Assembly: GCA_963662245.2 (NCBI GenBank)
Contig: CAXXVQ010000008.1
Location: 248,001 to 312,000 of the forward strand
Source: JAFGVL01 sp963662245
GTDB taxonomy: Bacteria; Bacteroidota; Bacteroidia; Bacteroidales; Paludibacteraceae
Length of the DNA: 64,000 nt
Direction of reading: 5' to 3'
The position numbers were made by a program, and so were the translations under genes. Shown in pieces: positions 8,873-17,983 of the stretch. Position 1 is the first letter of the stretch, and each line of letters opens with the position of its first letter. The notes under the pieces were generated by a model that did no database searches, was not told the origin of the DNA, and saw nothing but the letters and a program-made list of their open reading frames with translations.

Positions 8873-9919
8873 TTACTCGTGTTTCTTAATTAGCTTTTCG
8901 TTGTACACTTGATCTCCAACTTTGATTTGTAGAATCAAGTTTTGAGCTCCTTTGCCATCAATTTTATCCGTAACGGTATAAGAGCCCTCTTCTTGTTTTT
9001 TGTTTTGAAGTACTTTCATCATTTTACCGTTTAAGTCAAGTACACTTATTTTCACTTTTGCAGCTTCAAATAGTTGGTATTCTACAGTGATGTCATCCGT
9101 AAATGGATTAGGGTATTCCTTGTATGTAAATTTGTGTTTGATTGAGCTACTGTTTTCTACAATCGGTTTAGTGCAATTGCTAGCCTGAGTAACATTTGGG
9201 TTGAAGTAAGCTCGGTATTCTCTGCCATTGCATCCGCAGTCACATTTCATGCTGGCATCTTTGATTTGCATTACAGCATAACGGGATTCTTTGCAGTAAA
9301 AGGCGTATTGTTTAACCACCATGTGATATGGCAAACCGTGAGTTTCATGGTTATAGTCTCTAACGATTGCTACACGCAGTACATTTTCCAGTTTCACGCC
9401 GTTAGGTAGAATTAGTGTTCCATACCCGTCAGCTTTAACTGTACTGGTTCCTGTGATTGGATTTGAATATCCGTCTTCAATATAGGCTCCTTTCATCTCC
9501 GTACTAAGCTCAGAACCATATGAGAATGGGAATGCTAATTCTTTTAAAGGTTCATCAAATTTGATGGTTACCTTTTCGGTTTTCATTCCGTAATACAGTT
9601 TGCTGTCGTCAGTGATTTGGCAGAATGATGTTCTTTCGCCATTTTCAGTACAAGCAAGAGCATAACCAGACATGCCCATGTCGGTGTCAGTGTTTTGATT
9701 GTAATTAATCAAGAAATCGCCGTTGTATTTCGCTTTTGAGAAATCCCAAGTTTGATTTGCTCCGGCTTCTCCGGCTGAGATAGTGTCCGTAATGGTTTTG
9801 ATAATAAGGGCATCGCCAATCTGCATGCTATGGCTACTTTTGGTAAGTGTTACCTGTGCCGATAGTGTAAGGGTAGCAGTAAGAATGGTAAGTAATGTAG
9901 TAGTAAATTTCTTGTTCAT
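8873..9919 (-). CDS. Secreted protein with T9SS type A sorting domain
   Basis: A 348-residue exported protein of unknown activity. Signal peptide in residues 1-21 (ending TLSAQ). The N-terminal half is beta rich; around residues 190-235 lies a Cys-containing segment (KCDCGCNG). The last 80 residues form a type IX secretion C-terminal domain of type A: KEYPNPFTDDITVEY (the PNPF motif), VKISVLDLNGK and the final KLIKK strand. Such domains send proteins through the T9SS to the cell surface, usually with loss of the domain and attachment to A-LPS. The gene is alone, bounded by a terminator on its 3' side. A TAAATTTG sequence on the minus strand at 9957-9950 fits the Bacteroidota -7 element upstream of the start. 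The ligand or substrate cannot be deduced. Confidence 0.85.
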   Translation of the reverse strand: MNKKFTTTLLTILTATLTLSAQVTLTKSSHSMQIGDALIIKTITDTISAGEAGANQTWDFSKAKYNGDFLINYNQNTDTDMGMSGYALACTENGERTSFCQITDDSKLYYGMKTEKVTIKFDEPLKELAFPFSYGSELSTEMKGAYIEDGYSNPITGTSTVKADGYGTLILPNGVKLENVLRVAIVRDYNHETHGLPYHMVVKQYAFYCKESRYAVMQIKDASMKCDCGCNGREYRAYFNPNVTQASNCTKPIVENSSSIKHKFTYKEYPNPFTDDITVEYQLFEAAKVKISVLDLNGKMMKVLQNKKQEEGSYTVTDKIDGKGAQNLILQIKVGDQVYNEKLIKKHE

Positions 9920-10061
9920 ATGTTTCGTGTATTAGTTTTTCAAGTAGAACAAATTTATAAAAATATTATATAGCTAAATGTTATTGTGGAAAAATTTTCT
10001 GTTAAAACATTGTGAGACAATTGTTCTGGTAGGGGTGAGAGAGACACATACATCTATATAC

Positions 10062-10090
10062 AAAAAAGGAGAGCCATATTAGCTCTCCTT
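10062..10090 (-). terminator. Terminator of the envelope-biogenesis operon
   Basis: On the minus strand, directly after the stop of the OstA-like gene, AAGGAGAGC and GCTCTCCTT form a 9-bp stem closed by a 7-base loop and followed by six T. Confidence 0.85.
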
Positions 10091-10093
10091 CTT

Positions 10094-11680
10094 TTAATCT
10101 TTATTTATGATGCGTTTTCGTTTGTTCTCGGTGCTTTCTTTTGCGTAGCGTGTAAAGATGTCGTATTTGTCTTTTGGTCTGATTTTATCGTACCACACAA
10201 AGCGAGGAACTAGTTTTAAGTTTTCCGGGATTTGATTCTCCGGGTAAAGTGTTCCTTTGGGTTGAGGTAGCATTTTTATTTTATCAAACTTCTTATTCTT
10301 CATAAAGGCTGTTAGCGTGTCACTTTCGGCTCGGTTAACGCCAACTATGCTTCCATCTTCTTCCGTAGGGTAGTACACCGTTAAGGCATTGCCATACACA
10401 TCTACATAATCCAGTTGATTGCCTTTCATGAATGCTTTTAGACTCAATCCTTCTGCCTGATTGAAGCGTGCCGTGTCTACCTGTATTACTGCCAGAGCCC
10501 AACCTTGGACATAGGTGTAATCCACTTTTTTATTCTTTTGGAATACCTGAATGAAATCACCGCATAGCTGAGTAGAATCTGACCAAATAACGGGATCTAC
10601 ATACATATTAAGTACCGAGTCGGCCGAGTAATAAATCATAGAATCGCACTTGCCTTGAAGGTCTTTTCTGAAGAAGCGAACATTGTACATTGCTTTTACC
10701 ACTTGGTTAAGAGAATCACCAGCTGTGCGAATCGTGTCTGCATGAAGATATAACGAGTCAACTCCTGAATGCTCAATGGCATAAGCTGAGTCAGTCACTA
10801 ATCCAAAGTTATTTTCTTGGCGGAATTTCCCGTACTGACCACAAATTGTCATCTGTTTAACTGTGTCGGTCATTTGTACATTCTTAAAAGCTTCAGCATT
10901 GCCTGTTGCTTTGTTGAAATAGATTGTGTCGCCGGAGAGTATTTTGCCCCCTTTTTGGGTTACTAAACCATGTTCAGTAAGTTTTGCTTCTTCAGTTTTG
11001 CTTTTATACCAACCTTTTTCAGTATAAATGTGAGTGTCTTTGTCGTAGTCAATAAATGTAGGCCCAACGAAACGAATGGTGTTGGTTTTATTATCCATTC
11101 GAAGTGTATCTGCATGAAGGCTTAGATTTGGTCTTGTCAATACGACATTGTTTTTAAAAAGCGTATAGTCTTCTGTAAAATAGAAGTATCCTCTTTTTGA
11201 AACAAGAGTGGTGCTGTCGTCAACAATTTTTCCGCCTTTGTCGTAATAACCCATATTGGCAGCTTGATCATAATCCAAACTATCAGTGGTTAGAACAGAA
11301 CTATTATTGATGACTTTCACATGGTCTCTTAGTTTTCCCATTTTAAGGTCACCATCATAGTGAAGTCTATCTCCATAAATGGTTAGGGAGTCGCCGCGTC
11401 GTATCTTGATGTTCCCAAATGCGTCAAGTTTATTGCTTTGGTCATAGAAATAGGCTAAGTCACAATACATATAAGTTGTCTCATGTCTAAAAACCACATT
11501 GCCTTTAAGTATCTGACAATCTTCGCGAAAACTTTGGTCAAATTCCAATGAGTCAGAGTTCTCAAGATAGATAGGAGTTTTCTTCTTTTGAGCGTTTGAG
11601 CTAACAGCAAACAAGCATAAAGCAGCTAAAAGCGCAATATGCTTGTGTAAACTTATTTTATTTATAATATGTAAAATCAC
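10094..11680 (-). CDS. LptA/OstA-like periplasmic LPS-transport protein
   Basis: A 528-residue exported protein of the OstA-like family typical of Bacteroidota. A hydrophobic N-terminal segment (HIALLAALCLFAVSSNAQ) ends near residue 30 as a signal peptide. The mature part is a long run of strands of the type DSLTIYGDRLHYDG, SSVLTTDSLDYDQ and KGGKILSGDTIYFNK, the repeating beta-jellyroll register of LptA/LptD N-terminal domains, which carry LPS through the periplasm. It is longer than an LptA (about 180 residues) and lacks an LptD barrel, so it is either an extended LptA or an OstA-type accessory. It is last in the minus-strand operon, 6 bases after the SurA-like gene, an arrangement that couples LPS transport with outer membrane protein folding. 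Confidence 0.82.
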   Translation of the reverse strand: MILHIINKISLHKHIALLAALCLFAVSSNAQKKKTPIYLENSDSLEFDQSFREDCQILKGNVVFRHETTYMYCDLAYFYDQSNKLDAFGNIKIRRGDSLTIYGDRLHYDGDLKMGKLRDHVKVINNSSVLTTDSLDYDQAANMGYYDKGGKIVDDSTTLVSKRGYFYFTEDYTLFKNNVVLTRPNLSLHADTLRMDNKTNTIRFVGPTFIDYDKDTHIYTEKGWYKSKTEEAKLTEHGLVTQKGGKILSGDTIYFNKATGNAEAFKNVQMTDTVKQMTICGQYGKFRQENNFGLVTDSAYAIEHSGVDSLYLHADTIRTAGDSLNQVVKAMYNVRFFRKDLQGKCDSMIYYSADSVLNMYVDPVIWSDSTQLCGDFIQVFQKNKKVDYTYVQGWALAVIQVDTARFNQAEGLSLKAFMKGNQLDYVDVYGNALTVYYPTEEDGSIVGVNRAESDTLTAFMKNKKFDKIKMLPQPKGTLYPENQIPENLKLVPRFVWYDKIRPKDKYDIFTRYAKESTENKRKRIINKD

Positions 11681-11686
11681 CGTTTG

Positions 11687-13042
11687 TTATTTTTTCACCC
11701 AGTTTGGATATTGAAAAGCACAGTTTTGATATTCAGGAATAATGTCTATAAATGTGTCTTTTTGTTTATTGACAATCCAGTTGTTAATGACTTCTTCGTT
11801 TTTCTTGCTCAGAACAATTGATCTTAAGAATTGGAAATCTTCATCAACTGAAGCCTTGTGTTTAGGCGTTTTTTCTTTCAGCTTAATGATAGCACAAACT
11901 TCTTTCCCTGAGTTATTAGTCATGGTAATTGGTTCAGATATTTCACCAACCTTAAGTTCATAAGCAACTTTAGATATCTCGCCCGGTAAGTCTTGGTATT
12001 CAAATTTTGGAGTTCCATCTTTTGGGTTTACCATGTTGCCATCGTTCATCTTTGTATCCTTGTCGTATGAGAAGTTCAATGCTGCATCGTCAAAACTGAA
12101 TTTCTTTTCACGAATGTCATTTGCCAAGGTGTCAAGTTTTGATTCAGCAAGTTGTATTTCATCCAAGCTAACTTTAGGTTTTAATAGGATGTGACGGCAG
12201 TTAACCTTGTCGCCTCTTTTTTCAATTAGCTGAATGATGTGATAACCAAACTCAGTTTCTACTACGCGTGAAACTTTGTCAGGGTCAGTAAGTTTAAATG
12301 CTGCATCTGCAAATTCAGGAACTAGTTGTCCACGCCCCATGAATCCTAACTCCCCACCTTGTTTTGCAGAGCCTAAGTCATCAGAGTATAATGTGGCAAG
12401 CATAGAAAAACTGGCGTCTCCGGATTCAACACGCTCTTGGAATCCTCGAAGTTTTTCTTTGATTTCGTCAATGTCTTTTTGTTTAACAGTAGGTTCAATA
12501 GTTAAAATCTGCAATTCCACTTTTTCAGGAATTGTAGGAATATCTTCTTCATTTACTGCGCTAAAATATTTGCGAACATCAGCCGGAGTGATTTTGATAT
12601 CACCAACAAGTTTTTGTTGTACTTGTTGAATCATCATTTGCTCACGGGCTTGATCTCTTAATTCTTCTTTAATATCCCGAATTGGGCGACCAAAATACTC
12701 CACAAGTTTTTCTTCAGAACCGATTTGAGCAACCATAGAACTTACTCGTTGGTTAACCTGCATATTTACATTTCCTTCGCTTACCTGAATGCTGTCAAGT
12801 TTTGCTTGGTTAATGAAAAGCTTTCTCACCGCAATTTGTTCTGCAATGTAGCAATATGGATCTCCGGGAATATCAACCTTATCATATTTAAGTTGCTGAA
12901 TTTGGCTTTCGATTTCTGATTTTAGTATTGCATCATCACCAACCACCCATACAACTTCATCTATTACATTGTCTTGAGCAAAAATAGTTGTTATTTGAGT
13001 GGTAAGTATTAATAATATTAGTACTTGAATTTTCTTTAGCAT
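11687..13042 (-). CDS. surA: SurA-like periplasmic peptidyl-prolyl isomerase/chaperone
   Basis: A 451-residue exported chaperone. Signal peptide in residues 1-22 (ending TTIFAQ). The N-terminal SurA helical domain (VIDEVVWVVGDDAILKSEIE) is followed by a first parvulin domain at about residues 180-275 (GGELGFMGRGQLVPEF, GYHIIQLIEKRGDKVN) and a second, more divergent one at about 275-390 (CRHILLKPK). Such proteins escort unfolded outer membrane proteins from Sec to the BAM complex. It follows two related genes in the same operon with a 21-base gap and precedes the OstA-like gene by 6 bases. The order resembles other Bacteroidota surA regions. The call to SurA rather than PpiD is based on the signal peptide (no retained membrane anchor) and two parvulin domains. 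Confidence 0.87.
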   Translation of the reverse strand: MLKKIQVLILLILTTQITTIFAQDNVIDEVVWVVGDDAILKSEIESQIQQLKYDKVDIPGDPYCYIAEQIAVRKLFINQAKLDSIQVSEGNVNMQVNQRVSSMVAQIGSEEKLVEYFGRPIRDIKEELRDQAREQMMIQQVQQKLVGDIKITPADVRKYFSAVNEEDIPTIPEKVELQILTIEPTVKQKDIDEIKEKLRGFQERVESGDASFSMLATLYSDDLGSAKQGGELGFMGRGQLVPEFADAAFKLTDPDKVSRVVETEFGYHIIQLIEKRGDKVNCRHILLKPKVSLDEIQLAESKLDTLANDIREKKFSFDDAALNFSYDKDTKMNDGNMVNPKDGTPKFEYQDLPGEISKVAYELKVGEISEPITMTNNSGKEVCAIIKLKEKTPKHKASVDEDFQFLRSIVLSKKNEEVINNWIVNKQKDTFIDIIPEYQNCAFQYPNWVKK

Positions 13043-13063
13043 TTTATCTTTATTCTTAGTAAA

Positions 13064-13933
13064 TTATTGTTGCTCTTCATTCTTGAAGTAGCGTATTTGT
13101 TTTTCCTTTATAGCTTCATCATATAAGTTATTCTCAAAGGTTCTAATAAAATCATTTTTCTGTTTGTTTATCAAGATGATTTTAATTTTATCCTTCGCAA
13201 TGTCATAAGGCTCAATGTCACCTAAAACACGGCTGTCCAATATTTTCATAAAGTATAAAAAGCTGCTGTCTTTTGTTTCTAAATACTTATAGCTTTTTAT
13301 GAAATGAACAGGGTCTTCAATTTTGAAAGGAAGGTTTTTTGCAATTTCATTAAACAGAACCCAATTGTCACCAAAGTATTCATAGCTGGTTGCATTTTGT
13401 AAACTGTATTTTTCCATGTTCTCAAGTGATTTTTGGTCAAAGTTTTTAAACCATCTTGAGACATGATCTGCTTTTGGGGAACCAATAGGCATTTTTATGT
13501 ATACGCCTTTTATCCAATTGTTAGTTAGTCTGAATTGTTCTTTGTTAGCATTATAAAATTCCAATATTTCATCCTCAGATGGGCCTTGCCCAAGTTTTGA
13601 CATAACTAGATTTTGTTGGTACTGGTGAATAATCAATGATTCACGGTAGTCTTCTACAAGTTCCTCAATTTCTTCAGGGTTAGAAATGTTATTCTCTGCA
13701 TGATTTAGCATCAATACTTGAGTTATCCATTTTTTCTCATAGTCATTTATTAGTGCAATACTGTCTTTTTTTAAACTTCCTTTAGGTACAATTGCTTGCA
13801 GTTCATCCATATATAAATATCTGCCTCCTACTTCAATGTGTGGAATTCGAGACTCATCTTTTCTTTCCTTTTGCTTGCAACTGCTTGTGAAAAGGATAGT
13901 GCTGATAATTAGTAAGAAGATATTTGACTTCAT
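13064..13933 (-). CDS. SurA-related lipoprotein lacking a parvulin domain
   Basis: A 289-residue lipoprotein: signal peptide with lipobox TSSC, Cys19. The part after residue 30 is predicted helical and matches the N-terminal substrate-binding region of SurA/PpiC proteins (a core domain where YMDELQAIV and a DYRESLIIHQYQQNLV helix occur, then EILEFYNANKEQFRL, the sequence that normally precedes a parvulin domain). The parvulin core itself (the G-G-x-L-G and GYHI motifs) is absent; the region 140-250 is replaced by an unrelated-looking segment. It sits between two parvulin proteins in one operon with gaps of about 20 bases. Likely a chaperone subunit without isomerase activity; the family is often named as a PPIase in Bacteroidota despite this. 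Confidence 0.75.
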   Translation of the reverse strand: MKSNIFLLIISTILFTSSCKQKERKDESRIPHIEVGGRYLYMDELQAIVPKGSLKKDSIALINDYEKKWITQVLMLNHAENNISNPEEIEELVEDYRESLIIHQYQQNLVMSKLGQGPSEDEILEFYNANKEQFRLTNNWIKGVYIKMPIGSPKADHVSRWFKNFDQKSLENMEKYSLQNATSYEYFGDNWVLFNEIAKNLPFKIEDPVHFIKSYKYLETKDSSFLYFMKILDSRVLGDIEPYDIAKDKIKIILINKQKNDFIRTFENNLYDEAIKEKQIRYFKNEEQQ

Positions 13934-13952
13934 GAATGTATTTTTGTCCTAA

Positions 13953-15866
13953 TTATTTTATAGAATTCAGGGCGTCTTTATTGATTACAATCGGATATTT
14001 TGTTTTTAAGCTTTCAATCCATTTTTGATCAAGATAATTTTGGTAATCTTGAATTACTGCCCCTTTTACATCAGTGTATTCGTCAGGTGTGTCTGTAAGA
14101 ACTTTTCCATCTACAAATATCACTTGGAAATCCTTGCTAGGCTCTAAATGTCCTTCATTGAATGCATAGAAATCAACGGCCGGGTTTTGCCCTTTTACAA
14201 ATAAATTTTTTTCAGAGCGAACGAAAATGGTATCGTTCCTATTTATGCTAGTTAGGATGCTATCAATTTTTGCTCTAGGTTGAGTAAGAGCTTCTTTAAC
14301 TCGGGCTGCTGTAACAGAGTCCCGGCAGTATAAAATTCTTCCTTTAAATCGAGGCGTCTCCCATTTGTATTTGTCCTTGTGCTCTTCAAAATATTTGGTT
14401 AAGCCAACTGTATCTTTTGCTGCTTTGTCCCAAACCTCTTGGCTGCTGATATTAAATAGAAGTATTCCATCGCGGTACTCTTGCATAAGGTTGCCAAAGT
14501 CGTGATATTTTTTCTCAAGTTGAGAATCTTCATGTTTTAATAATTCTTTAGCTGCATAGAAGTCTATGCTCTTTCTTAAAGTAGCTGATGAAAGCTTGTG
14601 GTCAAGCATAAACTTAGCTAGCTGATCTGTGTCAAACTTTTCGTTAGCAAAGCTGAACAAAGGTTTCTTTAGTTCCTTAGCTTGCTTGTAAAAAACAGAA
14701 TCATTCCATTGCAATTTTTCTGCCAACTTTTCAAGTTTAGCGATTGATTTGCTGTTTTCTTTGTAATAATATTCCTTTTTTAATTTTTTTGTAAATGCGT
14801 TAGCAATTATCTCTGAGCGATCACCTCTTGTTACTTGTTGCTCAATTTTATCTTTTAGCTGTTCAAAAGAATCTATTCCTTTTGTGTCGATAAGTTTAAT
14901 GATATGCCAGCCGTATTTTGTTTTTACCGGATTTGAGATTTGTCCTTTTTGTGTTAAAGAAAATGCAGCATTTTCAAATTCTTTTACCATATTTCCTGTC
15001 CCAAACCAAGGTAATTGACCTCCGTTTACGGCACTGTTTTTATCATCAGAATATTGTTTTGCAAGTTCAGCAAAGTCTTCTCCTGATTTAGTTCTTAAGA
15101 ATAGTTCTTTAATCTTTTCCTCAGCGGCTTCATTTTTTCCAGGAATTGTGTCATTGGTGAAAATCATGATATGAGCTACCAGTCTTTTGCCCGGAGCTTT
15201 TCTGCGACCATTGATTTTTAGAATATGATATCCGAAGGAAGTTCGGATAGGAAGAGATATGCTGTCGACCGGAGTTGAATATGCAGCATTTTCAAAAGGA
15301 TATACAGTCCACAAAGCAGAGATGTAGCCTAAGTGACCTTTGTTTTGTTTTGCAGATGGGTCAATAGAATATTTTACAGCAAGAGAGTCGAAGTTTTTTG
15401 TTTTTGTTTCGCGGTAAACGCCCATTGCAATTTGGTATGCTGCTAGTGTATCTGCAGGCGAATTTCCTGTAATCCCAATTAATATGTGGCTTACATCAAT
15501 GTCTTCATGTAGTCTTTCGTATTCTTTTTCTACAATGCTATCCTTTGTTTCTGTGCTTGTCAGGTATTTTGGCGTAAGTTGTTTTCTGTAGTTGTTTAGC
15601 TCTTCTTTATACGAGCTTACAGTGTCCAAGCCCAAAGCTTCTGCTTCAGCAACTTTTAATCTGAATGCTTCAAACAACTCAAGGTATTCTTCTTTTGTCT
15701 TTTTTTCTATCCCCTCATAGGAGTTGTTTTTGTTAAAAATATATTCAAAAAATGAAGTTGAAACCTTTTTCCCGTTAACGGTCATTATTGATGATGTGTC
15801 GTTTGCAAATCCTTGAGATACAAAAGAACTCAGGATGAGAACAGATAAAATCAGTTTGTTTTTCAT
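13953..15866 (-). CDS. Periplasmic peptidyl-prolyl isomerase with two parvulin domains (PpiC/SurA type)
   Basis: A 637-residue exported protein. Signal peptide in residues 1-21 (ending SQGFA). After a helical N-terminal region two parvulin domains are readable: about 120-220 (DVSHILIGITG, GHLGYISALWTVYPFE, FGYHILKING) and about 225-330 (VAHIMIFTND, GGQLPWFGTGNMVKEFE, YGWHIIKLID). The C-terminal 300 residues are helical and hold a third, degenerate SurA-like region. The role is folding or escort of outer membrane proteins. It is second in the operon, 17 bases after the PagL-like gene and 19 before the SurA-like lipoprotein. Three SurA-type genes in a row, two of them with catalytic domains, point to a division of labour or a complex. 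Confidence 0.85.
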   Translation of the reverse strand: MKNKLILSVLILSSFVSQGFANDTSSIMTVNGKKVSTSFFEYIFNKNNSYEGIEKKTKEEYLELFEAFRLKVAEAEALGLDTVSSYKEELNNYRKQLTPKYLTSTETKDSIVEKEYERLHEDIDVSHILIGITGNSPADTLAAYQIAMGVYRETKTKNFDSLAVKYSIDPSAKQNKGHLGYISALWTVYPFENAAYSTPVDSISLPIRTSFGYHILKINGRRKAPGKRLVAHIMIFTNDTIPGKNEAAEEKIKELFLRTKSGEDFAELAKQYSDDKNSAVNGGQLPWFGTGNMVKEFENAAFSLTQKGQISNPVKTKYGWHIIKLIDTKGIDSFEQLKDKIEQQVTRGDRSEIIANAFTKKLKKEYYYKENSKSIAKLEKLAEKLQWNDSVFYKQAKELKKPLFSFANEKFDTDQLAKFMLDHKLSSATLRKSIDFYAAKELLKHEDSQLEKKYHDFGNLMQEYRDGILLFNISSQEVWDKAAKDTVGLTKYFEEHKDKYKWETPRFKGRILYCRDSVTAARVKEALTQPRAKIDSILTSINRNDTIFVRSEKNLFVKGQNPAVDFYAFNEGHLEPSKDFQVIFVDGKVLTDTPDEYTDVKGAVIQDYQNYLDQKWIESLKTKYPIVINKDALNSIK

Positions 15867-15883
15867 AATGAAAGAAATCTTTT

Positions 15884-17812
15884 TTAATATAAGTCAAAAG
15901 AATAACCAACACCTAGCGTGAAGAACTCTGCATTAGTTAATTCGTGAGTTTTTATGGCAGCTGCACCAAAGAAGTGAGTTGTGAATCTATATTTTAAAGC
16001 AAAGCGATAATACATGTTTTCGTTATCAGCTTTAATGTTATCATACACATAGTAGCCGGCATCAAAAGCTGCTGAAGTTCTACCAAATACAAATTCATTT
16101 GATAAACATACGCCACCTCTTACACTGTGAAGTATATCTGATGGGTCATATAGTCCGTCGTATTTTGATGATTCACCTGAGTAATAGTTTCCTACATGGT
16201 TGTATTGGAATACTTCATCATAGAACGCATCAACTCCAAGACCAATTTTGTAGATGTTAGCAGCTTGATAATATGCTAAGACATTTAAGTTTCCTACTAC
16301 ATATTTTTGGTCTTCTAATCTGTAGAATTCTCTAATTCCTGCAGTACCCGTGATGTCAAGCGAGATGATATGAAGTAAATCTTCCGGTTTTTGTCTCAAT
16401 ACATCACTAACAGCCATTGGAGTGTGTTTCAAAGTAAGATTTGCGCCCCACATGTTGATTCCTGTGTTAGGAGAAGAGATATTTCCGTTAGAAAGATGCA
16501 TCCATGATAAGCCTGCATTGATTGTATATCTTGAGTTCAACTCGTCATCATCACTGCGTATTTGGGTTACAGGTCTCCAGCTGATGTTTAATCCACTTTT
16601 GAAGAAGATGTTTGCAGGAGAACCAATCAAGTAACTTGCATCTGCGTTGGTTGCCGGATTTGGATCCGGATTGCTAGATGTAGTCTTGTCATATTTAGTG
16701 ACATAAGCAATACCAACGCCATTCGAGAAATTGAAATCAACCGCTTTAGTTCTAACTAATGGTATGTCAAGATATGGATAGAGCGCAATTGCAGAACCTA
16801 GTCTGTCGTCTTCACCAAGGTTTAAGTATGTTAAAGCATAACCATATGTTGGCATGTTGAAGTAGTGATGCCAGTTTTTTTCTCCTTGAGTTGGGTATTC
16901 AATGCCAAATTCAGCTCCAAGTACAGGACGAGGATTAGTGCCCTCAAGTTGAGCATCTACTTTTGATGAATGTTTGATTACACCACCATAAATTAAAGAA
17001 TACTTGTAATAATGAGGTCTGTTAAATACCACATCAGTACTAAAATTGCTACTTGAATAGTTATCATACGAGCGAGCAATGTTATCTTGTCTTTCATATG
17101 ATGGGGGCCCAAAGCCTGCGCTATTATCTTGATCCCAGTTGCTATTGCCGCCACCGTGGCTTTTAAATGGGTTGGCTTTCGTTAGCCAAGTGCCTCCTGA
17201 TGGATTTTTATGACTTTTGCCATTTGCCCAAGAGTCATTGCCGTTGAATGCAACGCTTTTAGAGCCATATCCACTTGCCCAAGAGTCATTCGCTTGCCCT
17301 TTTCTTTTTCTTACACTAGAAGTGTTTGAGTCCCAACCATCATAGCTTGAACTTGAGTTTTTGAATTTATTTTTTTTGCCTTTTTCAAACGGATCATATC
17401 CACCTGCACTAGCAACGCCTTTTCTGCCTTTTTTAGTTTCAAACGGATCGTATCCACCACTGTTTCCTTTGCGTTTTCGTTTGGAGTTGTCAGCAAACGG
17501 GTCATATCCGTTGCCTCCTTTTTTCTTTTTCTTTTTGTCGTAGTCTTCAAATGGATCATATCCACCGGCTCCATTTTTTTTGCTGCTATTGCTAGCGAAT
17601 GGATCAAAACCTTGACTGCTTTTTCTTTTTAGTTTTCGTTTTTTACCTGAGGCTGAATAAGTGTTCCCGGCGCGTTTGCTTCCGGTCATTTTAACGGCTT
17701 TCTTTTTTGCGGCTTTGTTTCTTCCTTTGATAGAACAATCGTCACCAAGACATTGAGCACTTAAACTAAAACTGATTAGGATTGTAAAGAGGAATAAAAG
17801 GTATCTTTTCAT
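15884..17812 (-). CDS. PagL-like lipid A deacylase barrel with a basic GYDPF-repeat N-terminal extension
   Basis: A 642-residue outer membrane protein. Signal peptide in residues 1-19. Residues 22-66 are very lysine rich; residues 68-145 hold five copies of G(Y/F)DPF spaced by Lys/Gly/Ser linkers (about 69, 85, 103, 121, 139), followed by two NDSWA(S/N) copies. Residues 265-642 form a beta barrel of the acyloxyacyl hydrolase/PagL kind, with an HLSNG motif (His439, Ser441) and NTGIN nearby, matching the PagL His-Ser active-site pattern. Known PagL removes the 3-O acyl chain of lipid A at the outer membrane. PagL itself is about 170 residues, so the extension here is large. It is the first gene of an operon with SurA and OstA-like genes, linking lipid A remodelling with outer membrane assembly. 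The enzymatic call is moderate; the barrel is firm. Confidence 0.7.
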   Translation of the reverse strand: MKRYLLFLFTILISFSLSAQCLGDDCSIKGRNKAAKKKAVKMTGSKRAGNTYSASGKKRKLKRKSSQGFDPFASNSSKKNGAGGYDPFEDYDKKKKKKGGNGYDPFADNSKRKRKGNSGGYDPFETKKGRKGVASAGGYDPFEKGKKNKFKNSSSSYDGWDSNTSSVRKRKGQANDSWASGYGSKSVAFNGNDSWANGKSHKNPSGGTWLTKANPFKSHGGGNSNWDQDNSAGFGPPSYERQDNIARSYDNYSSSNFSTDVVFNRPHYYKYSLIYGGVIKHSSKVDAQLEGTNPRPVLGAEFGIEYPTQGEKNWHHYFNMPTYGYALTYLNLGEDDRLGSAIALYPYLDIPLVRTKAVDFNFSNGVGIAYVTKYDKTTSSNPDPNPATNADASYLIGSPANIFFKSGLNISWRPVTQIRSDDDELNSRYTINAGLSWMHLSNGNISSPNTGINMWGANLTLKHTPMAVSDVLRQKPEDLLHIISLDITGTAGIREFYRLEDQKYVVGNLNVLAYYQAANIYKIGLGVDAFYDEVFQYNHVGNYYSGESSKYDGLYDPSDILHSVRGGVCLSNEFVFGRTSAAFDAGYYVYDNIKADNENMYYRFALKYRFTTHFFGAAAIKTHELTNAEFFTLGVGYSFDLY

Positions 17813-17983
17813 TTGAATAAAATTTACATGTCTTACTTAGAAAAAACGATGGTTTAACTCTTGAATTATGCCATGTGTAAATTCTAAAATACGGCTTGTT
17901 TTTATGCGGAAAAAGTAGGAAAATAATATATCTTTGTTCCTGCATTTTCTGAACCGACAAATATATAAAATACTTAGATAAAG

